Assembly: GCA_964016985.1 (NCBI GenBank)
Contig: OZ024826.1
Span: forward strand, 41,407,219 to 41,471,218
DNA from: Anodontia alba
Taxonomy: Eukaryota; Mollusca; Bivalvia; Lucinida; Lucinidae
DNA length: 64,000 bases
Reading direction: 5' to 3'
Positions 55,157 through 64,000 of the stretch are shown piece by piece (positions within the stretch are counted from its first letter, which is position 1; each line of letters starts with the position of its first letter). The notes beneath the pieces are model-generated. The model was not told the origin of the DNA. It made no database searches and saw nothing but the letters and a program-made list of their open reading frames with translations. Both the position numbers and the translations under genes were made by a program.

Positions 55157-55190
<34 letters not shown>

Positions 55191-55193
55191 TAG
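55113..55193 (+). repeat. (CA)n(GA)n compound microsatellite
   Basis: CACA runs with CTCA and CCCA interruptions, then GAGA. Open frames here are artefacts. Confidence 0.95.
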
Positions 55194-55199
55194 AGAGAT

Positions 55200-57103
55200 T
55201 TTGTGGTACTTTTATGTTTACATAATGAATTAATACACCAAAAAATGCAACGATCATGGCTAATTAGACTAGTTTTGTATAAAGTATAGAAGTATAAAAT
55301 CAACATGTGCTGGGTTTGTCAGCTTAAACCAAAATGCCCGTAGTATCTGACATCTTACCTTACTAGCTGGAACATTTAACATGGTGTGATTGCTGTAACA
55401 TGCATCAATATTCTTATTTCACCAAATACAGTTTGAAAAAGCGCTAACAACATGTAGATGTAACGCTGGTTTCGGAAGCACAGAGACGGCAAACAGTGTC
55501 TGATCCCAAATGCTCGTTTTCCCTGGTTGCATATTAGCATCACTTGAACAAGGTCATGTTATTTAATGGTACTAATTGTATTTCTAAACCGCGAAGAGCC
55601 TGATGCGACTGTGCACTCGCGCAGTCTTCTCTGGAGTTTCGCGAGTTCTACACACCTATTATTGAACTAGACATGGTTTAAGACTGGCTACTTGGTCATG
55701 CTGGTTGACTGCACCTTGAAAGCGTATCAGATAATGACGAATATTATATATCTGTACCATTGTCTCATGAAACGGCCCGGTTAAGCTTTGACCTCGTATT
55801 TACGGATCAATAGTTAGTCATGCACTCAGCGTTAAACTGCTTGAATGATAAAATAATGATACTATAAATTTCACTGGGTGTTCCAGAAACCATTAGTTAA
55901 CATCATGACACCGGGCGTTGATGACAGGAATGTTAACTTACCCTTTTTCCTCTAATAACTCTTCGTCAATAATGCCGGATGCCAAGATGTTAACAGTTCT
56001 GACTCATAACCAGCTACATTTTTACATAGTGACACACACACGCATGCACACACGCACGTGCACACGCACTGTGTTTTGTTACGGAATGTACTAAAATAGA
56101 AAATCACATGTCGAAAGCTGGAAATATTAAAATGTACATGTATCATTGTACGTTAAGATGAAAATTGTTATGAACTTCTGGTACAAATTTATTAACTATG
56201 ATTGAGAAGTAAAACATTTATTAGTAATCAGCAAGTACATGAGAAAGTGGCACATAATGCGTACATATCAGGGAGACTCGGGCGAGTCTGCGCACTTGCG
56301 CAGCCTCGCTGGAGCATTACCAGGTCGTTGGAGATGAGTAGACCTATTCAAGAAGTGCTACTGTGTCTGCTAAAGTATGTTTGACCGAACAAAAACATGA
56401 AAATGTTATTTTTTTTTTCTTGTGAAACGGCTCACTGACTCTATAGCGATACGCTAGAAGGCATATCACATTAGACTTATTCATGTTTAACCATTGTATC
56501 ATCTTTTGTCAATACTTTGTATTCTACCTGTCAGTGACTACCGGTTTGTCAAACTTGAGTTTTCTCCCTTACACCGTGAAATGAAAAGTCTCCATCGCCG
56601 CTGCATCCAGTTTATATTGATAATTTCATGCAAATCGTTTCATCACCAGACAGTTTATCATTTAAAATTGAAAGCACATTCTACTTTCATGCCGCCTCCG
56701 GACGAGTATTGTTTGAGTAGGGGCGTGTCTGCGTCTCTGTGATGCGATGGCGTCGCATTGATGTTGACACGGCGTTGTTTTGACGCTGTTTGCTCGACGG
56801 AAGGCAATCAACAGATCACATTTTAAAGTTAATAGTTGTAATTTTATTGCTTTAAAAACCTCCAGAATTTGTATGACTTTGAATTTATTTTACTCATCAT
56901 TTTCTCCTTTTCTCTACTATGTGTTTCTTTGTTGCAAATTGTTTTGCAAACGCCATTTTTTCTTTTGGAGCAGAGTTTTGGGACAGATCGTGGGGTATGG
57001 GACCGTCGGATTTTGCTGGGCTTCCAATGTACGTTTATCAGACGGGCGAGTATGTACGCATCACATCGTCTGAGATGTTTTTGTTTCTCCTAGAGAAAGT
57101 TTC
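55200..57103. other. Unassigned stretch; its right end may be LINE 5' UTR
   Basis: An imperfect (CA)n at 56030-56065. From about 56690 the GC content rises (GCGTGTCTGCGTCTCTGTG, GATGGCGTCGC), which could be the 5' UTR of the following LINE. No boundary or target duplication was found. Confidence 0.4.
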
Positions 57104-60100
57104 ATGAGGAAAAGGGAAAGCCACAGTGACTATGTGATGTATAGGTGCTCTCCTGGATTTAGATTTCCATTGTTTTGCCAATTAATCTTTATTCTTCCCA
57201 TCTGTTTAAACGCACATTTTTCGTTGTCACTTAATATGCACATTAAGTCAACCAATCAATTCAAGCAGTACTGTAATAGTGAAGGTATAATAGTAACTAG
57301 AAAAATGCCAGTCGTTGCTATTCACTTGATTGAAATAGTGCACAACATCAAGTTTATCCATGACTGCTTAGTAGCAGGCATTGTGACAATTTTTATAACC
57401 TGGTTAGGGATTCTTCTTCTCCTGTCAGGAGATGTGCATCCGAACCCAGGACAGGTTTCCACCTCCTCCCACTCTAGTTCTTATAGCTCATCAGGTGAAT
57501 CTTTCTCTTTCTTAAATACACTTACTCTTTCTAAACACTTATCCTTGGTACATTATAATGTTCAAAGCATTGTAAATAAACTGGACATCCTTTCTACCGA
57601 ACTATCGGATTTCGACATCCTAGCCTTTTCTGAGACATGGCTTCATCCAAACATACAGACTACGGATTTGCTGTTTCCAGACTTCAAACCACCCGAACGC
57701 AAAGATAGGACTGGGGATCGCCATGGTGGTGTTATGATATGCGTTAAGGGCTCTTTGTTCTACAAACGGCGATACGATTTGGAACCAAGGAACTTAGAAT
57801 GCATATGGATTGAGATTCAACTGAACCACACGCGAGTTTTATTTGGTCTTTTTTATCGCCCGCCAAATTCCGACGCTGCATATCTTTCTAACATTGAAGA
57901 TTCCATATCGCTTGCGCTTGATACACAAATTAACAACATTATTATCACAGGTGACTTCAACCTTGATATTCTCAGGCACCCTACCTCCCGTAAAGTATCT
58001 GAACTCTGCGAACAATTTTCTCTTCACCAAACTATTACAGACCCAACTCATTTTACAGAAAACTCCTCTTCTCTTATTGACATAATTCTTACCAGTGACA
58101 AAAATAATCTAATTTATAGCGGTGTAGCAGAACCCTTTCTTCAACAAGATGTCCGTTATCACTGTCCGGTTTATGGCGTCTTTAAGTACACCAAGGCATC
58201 GAGAAAATCTTTTACTAGACGCATATGGAGTTTCGACAAAGGAGACTATGATTTGTTAAGAAACAAAGTTGCTGATACTGACTGGGATTCGCTTTCTGAC
58301 CCAGATGTCAATATCCATGCCAGCAATATTACTAATCACTTGAACGCTTTAACGGCAGAATGTATACCAAATAAAACCGTAAGAATTAGACCTTCAGATC
58401 CACCATGGATAACTACTGCAATCCGCAAACTTATCCGGAAACGTAAACGAGCTTATCAAAAGGCTAAGCAAATCAACACCCCTAGGCTTTGGAATAACTT
58501 CAAGAAAAAGAGAAATAAGGTAATATAATCTATCCGCCAATCAAAACAGCAATTTTTAGATCAGCTGTCTAGTAAACTCAAGTCGAAACCTTTATCCTCA
58601 AAAGACTGGTGGTCCACCCTGAAAACGTTCATATCACCAACATCAAAATCTTCTGTTCCGACATGAGAAAAAGATGGACACATTTATTCTGACGACACGG
58701 ACAAAGCTAATCTCCTTAACAACTTTTTCCGTGACCAAACCGTGCTAGACGATAGCCATGCAAATGTGCCCAATATTAACTGTTACGCCAACTCTGTTCT
58801 CTCAAATCTTATTATCACACCCGTTGAAGTAGAATCTGTTTTAAAAACTCTCCCACTAGGCAAAGCTGTTGGATCTGACGAAATAAACAATCGTACACTC
58901 AGAGAACTACCTCATGAGCTGTCATTCCCTATATGTTCTCTTCTAAATCAATCATTACAACTCGGAATCTTTCCTGACATATGGAAAGACGCATTAGTTT
59001 GTCCTATTCCTAAAGGTGGAAATGCAGCCTCAGTTTCTAACTATCGACCTATTTCTCTTCTTAGTTGTTTAGAAAAAGTTCCAGAACGTGTAGTTTTTAA
59101 ACATCTTTATAATCACTTTCGTGAAAACAACATTCTTTCTCCTCTTCAGTCAGGCTTCATACCAGGTGACTCTACGACTAATCAACTAGCTTTTCTCTAC
59201 AATACATTCTGTCAAGCCTTAGACTTCGGAAAAGAAGTCCGCGTTGTTTTCTGTGATGTCAGCAAGGCGTTTGACCGTGTCTGGCACAAGGGTCTTCTCT
59301 GTAAATTGAAAGCAGCCGGAATATCTGGTAACCTTTTATCTTGGTTTAGCAGCTATCTCTCTGAAAGAAGACAAAGAGTGATTCTTCCAGGTACACAGTC
59401 AGATTGGAATTATATTCAAGCAGGAGTCCCACAAGGATCTATACTTGGCCCACTCTTATTTTTGTTATATATAAATGACATTGTTACCGATATTGGCTCA
59501 AATATAAGACTGTTTGCTGACGATACTAGCCTATCCCTTATTGTAGAAAACCCTGACACTGCAGCTCAAACCTTAAATTCTGACCTTGAAAAAATTACAC
59601 AGTGGGCGAATACCTGGCTTGTTAAGTTCAATCCAGCAAAAACTGAATCTCTCCTTATAAGTAGAAAAGCTCTACAGCCAGTACATTCTCCTCTCTATAT
59701 GCAAAATCAGCAAATAAAAGAAGTTGAAAATCACAAGCACCTCGGTCTTTATTTTAGTAATGATGGAACCTGGCACGCTCACATAAACTACATAAAGGAA
59801 AAAGCATGGAACAGAATAAATATAATGCGAAAACTTAAGTTTCAATTAGACAGAAAGTCATTAGAAATAATATATACCTCTTTTATCAGACCTATTTTAG
59901 AATACGGAAACGAAATTTGGGATAATTGTACGCAGTATGGAAAGGATGGCCTCGAAAAGATCCAGACAGAAGCAGCGAGAATAGCAACAGGTGCCACAAA
60001 GTTGGTATCTATTGAGAACTTGTATAGTGAAATAGGGTGGGACACATTAGACATCAGAAGAAAAAAACAAAAACTTACACTATTTTATAAAATGGTAAAC

Positions 60101-60664
60101 AACTTTACTCCTAATTACTTATCTTCTCTCATACCTTCATCTGTTACTGAAGCTTCTAAGTATAATCTCAGAAACTCACATGATATTAGGACGGTAAACG
60201 CACGAACTAGTCAATACTTCTCTTCTTTCTTGCCATCTACTATCAGAGAGTGGAACACTCTTCCAGAATCACAGAGAAACTCCTTAACCATTACTTCCTT
60301 TAAATATCAGTTGAATCAACCCAACTCCTATATACCGAAATTCTATTATGTCGGAGAGCGTCGCGTCCAAATACTACACACACGCCTGAGGACTAAATGC
60401 AGCTCTCTTAATTATTACATATTCAGCAAGAACTTGACTGACTCACCTCTCTGCAGATGCGGCAGTGTTGAAAACACGGAGCATTATCTCTTGCAATGTC
60501 GTCTTTATCATCAGTCAAGAACTGAAATGCTCAACTCGATTTCACAAGTTTGTCATGTAACACTTGACGTGTTGCTATTTGGAGATAGCTCGATGTCTAA
60601 TGAAGCGAATACTACAATATTTCTTTCAGTTCAAAAGTTTATCAAAGATTCAAAACGATTCTAA
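57104..60664 (+). mobile_element. CR1-like LINE ORF2: endonuclease plus reverse transcriptase, nearly intact
   Basis: A single frame of 1187 codons is interrupted only by TAA at 58526 and TGA at 58664. The order is: hydrophobic leader, 2A-like motif, AP endonuclease (LVHYNVQS; SETWL with Glu at 57632; GDFN with Asp at 57953; YHCPV), a basic linker (RKRKRAYQKAK), reverse transcriptase (NYRPISLLSCLEK; QSGFIPGDST; CDVSKAFDRVWHKG; AGVPQGSILGPLLF; catalytic FADD at 59513-59524), and a C-terminal CRCG..H..C cluster near 60460. Nicking and target-primed reverse transcription would be its activities. CR1/L2-like placement is inferred from the APE domain and leader. The two stops make this copy non-autonomous unless read through. 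Confidence 0.92.
57425..57454 (+). other. 2A-like motif in LINE leader, SGDVHPNPGQ
   Basis: It follows a hydrophobic stretch (FITWLGILLLL) and precedes the endonuclease by about 35 residues. It matches the D-V-x-x-N-P-G part of 2A ribosome-skipping peptides, but the obligatory last Pro is Gln (CAG), so skipping is probably lost. Confidence 0.7.
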
Positions 60665-61325
60665 ATACGGTATGAATCATTTGAAAAGAATACATACTTT
60701 TTGTTCATGAACCGACCACTTCACTATTTCAAATGCCAGAATGTAACCTGTTATTGATCTTACCTTAACAACTGAAAATTCCCAAATAGCACAGATAGTT
60801 GGTATTTTCGACGATAGGTAACTTCATAGCAATAACCTTAGCTAAAATATCTACAAATGGGAATACCTCAACCACCCAGACTAATATGGACCCCTCTCCC
60901 CCACGATCTGCTCCACGACCCTTTGTTTCTTTCTGCTTAGCTTCAAAAAGCATTTTTTTTGTTTGTTTGTTTGCTCTACCGTTACACTGTTATCTTGAAT
61001 TTTCTACCTCTATTAATTTTTGAGCTACATGTTTATTTACATGTACAAATTAACTATCTTAAAAGTAATCATTGCACAGAATTTTATAAGTCCGACTATG
61101 TAAAATGCATTGTCTTGTAAAAGCTATTTTGTTGAAAAACTTACATGAACCAAATGTAGCTAATGACCTGCCAGTATTGTACAATATATCTAAATTTGTA
61201 TTAGGAAAGGAACTTCATAAGCTATAAGCTTTCGTTCCAATCCTACAGATTGCTATTGTATGTATATATATCATGCATGTCAACTTTGATATTGAGAAAT
61301 AAATATGTTTAAACTAAAGTAAATC
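60665..61325 (+). other. Probable LINE 3' region
   Basis: Non-coding and AT-rich, with AATAAA near 61300. The LINE end is not marked by a clear tail or target duplication. It lacks the GGGCCGTAAAACC tail of the SINEs. Confidence 0.4.
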
Positions 61326-61332
61326 GCAAATC

Positions 61333-61638
61333 TTGAGCGTAGTGAAATATGACCGTAAACATGTTAAATTTCATGTCATACGTCAAGTTGGCGGAACAGA
61401 TTGTGGCTTGCTCGCCAATGCTTTTGCTGTAGCTTTAAGCTTCGGCCTTAATCTTGCGAAACTCATCTTCGAACAACATAAAATGAGGGCACATCTTATT
61501 TCCTGCATTTTGCAAGATCAATTTGCTAACTTTACTTTTAAGATAAATACTAACTGGAAGAAGAAAAAGCAGATGAAGTCGAAAGAAAATATATTTTGCC
61601 CTAGGTTTAAACATATTTTATTTCAACACCTTCATTAG
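61333..61638 (+). pseudogene. ULP1-like (C48) cysteine protease C-terminal fragment
   Basis: Reads HVIRQVGGTDCGLLANAFAV, then QHKMRAHLISCILQDQF. The Gln and Cys of QxGGTDCG match the oxyanion and catalytic residues of ULP1/SENP proteases. The His/Asp-bearing N-terminal part is absent. Such domains are common in mollusc transposons, and a host SENP is less likely because only this end is present. Inverted repeats at 61228-61245 and 61664-61681 flank it. Confidence 0.7.
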
Positions 61639-61770
61639 TACATAAAACACATAACGCACTTTATAGGATTGGAACGAAAGCAATCTGTTTGGTTCCTCTC
61701 CTTGATAACAATATTCAGTGTACAGTATGGCGGAATACAACTGTATGATCAAGCATTGAAATGACTGTTA

Positions 61771-62049
61771 CATTACGAAAACATGCCCATTCAAATATAC
61801 TAAAAATTTTACCACCAAAAAATGAAATTTTTGATATGAAAAATTCTGATATTTTTCATATTTCTGCTCAAAACATAGATTGTGCGTACTCGTTAGAACC
61901 GCCTCGACGAGGCGGTTCTAACGAGTACCCACAATCTATGTTTTTGATTAGAAATGAGAAAAATAATGTATACCCCTGTAAACCCCAGTTTTACTGTATA
62001 AAAGAGGGGTTTAAGAAGGTAAAAATTATATAGGTGTGTTTTCGTGATG
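61771..62049 (+). mobile_element. MITE family A
   Basis: CATTACGAAAACATGCCCAT at the left, TAGGTGTGTTTTCGTGATG at the right. Hairpin arms are perfect over ACTCGTTAGAACCGCCTCG. Confidence 0.88.
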
Positions 62050-62118
62050 TAATACATGTCATGGTTGTCCAATTGAAATGATAGTCGAAAGAAAGCAATA
62101 TACAAAATCGAAACAATA

Positions 62119-62165
<47 letters not shown>
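62119..62165 (+). repeat. (GA)n microsatellite
   Basis: About 23 uninterrupted GA dinucleotides. Confidence 0.95.
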
Positions 62166-62166
<1 letters not shown>

Positions 62167-62284
62167 AATCGTTTCGTTTCTGGATAAAGACTATGTGTAA
62201 GTCAAGAGTGTATAAATATTATACATAATATGCTGTCTATGATTTCTCTCCAAATTTGAAAATGCAAGAAGGAAAAGTTACTAA

Positions 62285-64000
62285 ATATCATAGTAAAGAC
62301 TTAAAATTTCTTTGAGTCCCGAATATATTTATGTACTGCCTCAAATATGGTCGTGTTTGTCTGGGTGGAGAGTGTACTGTCCCCAAATAAGAGAACGCGA
62401 AGGCTTACGGTGATATGTTGAGAGACATTGTGTATGAGATCTGCACGTTGACGGGCGTACTGCGGGCAATTTAAGAAGAAATGAAAGGCATTTTCGATGG
62501 CACCACACCGGCAGTATGGAGAGTCACATATGCGTTTCAGGAATAAATCATTGTTCAAAGCACTACAATTTGTTCTCAAACAGGAACTGGAGGATCTGGA
62601 AACGTCTTTTTCCGGAGTTATAATATTTTGGCACAATAACTGAGCTTTCATTCATAGAGCGTTTACAAGAATTAACAGACTCACTATTTCTGCATTCGAA
62701 TGGTAAATTATTCCATTCTCTGACAGTTGAGGGTAAAAAAGAATTGTACGCGCATGAACTTTTTTAGTGTCGTTGGAATTCCGTAAACTATATTCAGAGA
62801 AAGTATTAACAGAAGGAGGAACTAGTGTTGATAGACAAGGAGGTGTTTGGTTGGTGTACATCTTATAAAATAGAGTGAGTTTGTGCTTTCTGCGTCTCGA
62901 GTCCAGAGTATCCCAACCAATTTCTCCATAAAGAGCGTGTATAGAAACAAGTTTGGTAGTGCTTGTAACAATTCTTGCTGCCTCATTCTGTATTTTCTCT
63001 AGTTCTTCTTTTTCATAATGCGTGCAAGTGTCCTATACCACATTTGCATATTCCAAAACTATGAAGGTTAAATAAATTGTTTCCAGGGATTGTCGGTCTA
63101 GTTTAGTTTTCGCATTACACTGATCGTGTTCCATGCTTTTTCCTTGATATATTCGATGTGTTTATGCCATGTACAATCATTTGAAAAAAAAAAATAGATC
63201 CCAAGATGTTTGTGTGACTCAACCTCAGTTATTTGTTGATCAAGCATAGAAAGAGGAGGGAGAAAGAGGCAATGTTTTACGTAAGATCAGGAGACTTTCA
63301 GTTTTGTTAGGGTTAAATTTATGTAGTGTATGGGTCAAGCTGAGGTAGGACAGCATTAGATTCGTCAATGACAGTTTGATAGCTAAAGAAGTCATTTAGG
63401 ATATTTGCTTTGTCAAGGTCATCATGGCTGAAAGAGTCATTGTTTTGAAGTGGAGGAATAGAGGTAGAGGTATTAGGAGCAATTACAGTTTTCAGTGTTG
63501 GCCACCAGTCTCGTGAGGAGATAGTACTGGATTTCAATTTATTTTGCAACTATTTCATTACAATTTCGCTTTGATTCGATTCGCGAATAATGTTTATGAC
63601 TTTATTACGAAGCATCTTAAAGTTCTTCCAGTCATTCGGAAGATTACTTCGCTTAGCCTTTCTGTATGCTCTTTTTCTCTTTCTTATGTAGAGTTTTATG
63701 CTTGTAGTCAACCATTGGGGCTCATGTTGCCGAATTCTAGTCACTCTGTTTGGTATGCATTCATTAGCAAGTGACATTATGTGATTTGTTATATTTTGTG
63801 CGTGTATATATACATCAGGGTTGTGTAGAGTGTCCCAGTCAGTGATGAAGCTTTTTGTCTCAATAGATTGTAATCTCCTTGATCATAAGACCACGTCTGG
63901 CATTGATAGGATTTACTTGTCGGCTTTGAGAAATTTAAAATACCATATACAGTACAGTGGAATTTTAATTCTTGGTTTAAAAATGGATCGCCGACTAAAC
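62285..64000 (-). mobile_element. Second copy of the CR1-like LINE, minus strand, reverse transcriptase core deleted, broken by window edge
   Basis: Minus-strand pieces match the 57-60.7 kb element in order: NITNH..SLANECIPN and RKRKRAYRKAKRSN (63550-63850), SSRDWWPTLKT (about 63500), then NPNKTESLL (about 63300), NSNDTKKVHART (about 62750), CRCGAIENAFHFFLNC (about 62500), and an end in YIRDSKKF at 62301. About 880 bp covering the palm motifs and FADD is missing at about 63320. Several frameshifts occur. The endonuclease half lies beyond the window. Confidence 0.85.

Noticed and set aside
55043..55306. His/Thr- or Cys/Val-rich frames
   Set aside because: Translation of (CA)n(GA)n simple sequence.
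56780..57107. Overlapping hydrophobic small frames before the LINE
   Set aside because: No homology; probably LINE 5' UTR or unrelated noncoding DNA.
53896..60664. Treating the ORF1 fragment and the downstream LINE as one element
   Set aside because: The ORF1 is L1-type and lies 2.5 kb from a CR1-type ORF2, with a TTAA MITE and a microsatellite between; two separate insertions are simpler.

Overview
The window is animal nuclear DNA. It is AT-rich, has GT/AG-spliced coding exons and very dense interspersed repeats, and carries no bacterial-type gene organisation. The best-fitting source is a bivalve mollusc. This is an inference from a conserved metazoan ciliary gene with repeat-swollen introns, tRNA-headed SINEs that look like the V-SINE/RUDI type reported from molluscs, CR1-like LINEs, and a large load of short inverted-repeat elements. 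No species is assigned.

Layout. (1) 1-28.2 kb, + strand: the last 11 coding exons of BBS7, a subunit of the BBSome ciliary cargo complex. They splice without a frame break into 467 codons plus a stop, and an AATAAA signal follows at 28201. The introns are packed with MITEs, two SINE copies and a degraded one, a dead mariner transposase fragment, and a 1.85-kb, 50-bp minisatellite that runs up to the last splice acceptor. (2) 28.2-49.4 kb: no confident host gene, only one exon-like segment near 45.8 kb. This stretch holds most MITE families, a second SINE type, a 2.2-kb array of 73-bp units, a pair of MITEs in inverted orientation, tandem repeats and two tRNA-like segments. (3) 49.46-50.71 kb: an intronless reading frame with an N-terminal hydrophobic anchor and a DTD motif, resembling a type II membrane glycosyltransferase and broken by one frameshift. 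(4) 50.7-64 kb: retroelement territory. It holds an L1-type ORF1 fragment, a nearly intact CR1-like LINE (57.1-60.66 kb; endonuclease plus reverse transcriptase in one frame with two stop codons), a ULP1-like protease fragment, and a second, minus-strand copy of the same LINE that has lost its reverse transcriptase core and leaves the window at the right edge.

MITE family labels used below, with terminal inverted repeat (TIR) and flank where visible. A: CATYACGAAAACATGCCTAT, 12 copies. B: GGGCCCAGTTGTTCAAA, 8 copies plus a fragment. C, I, J, K and L: TTAA-flanked, piggyBac-like. D: GAGCCAGTGCAYGACAAAAC. E: poorly defined ends with a long central palindrome. F and G: TA-flanked, Tc1/mariner-like ends. 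M, P and O: smaller families. Families with different ends share the same few internal palindromes. One core contains GATCAG between GCAAACAGTG-type arms. The other contains the CGCCTC/GAGGCG arms. This modular reuse of hairpin cores is the most interesting pattern in the window. The 73-bp satellite appears to have grown from one such hairpin element.

Only BBS7 is confidently a working host gene here. The glycosyltransferase-like frame is a candidate, and everything else is mobile or repeat DNA in various states of decay.
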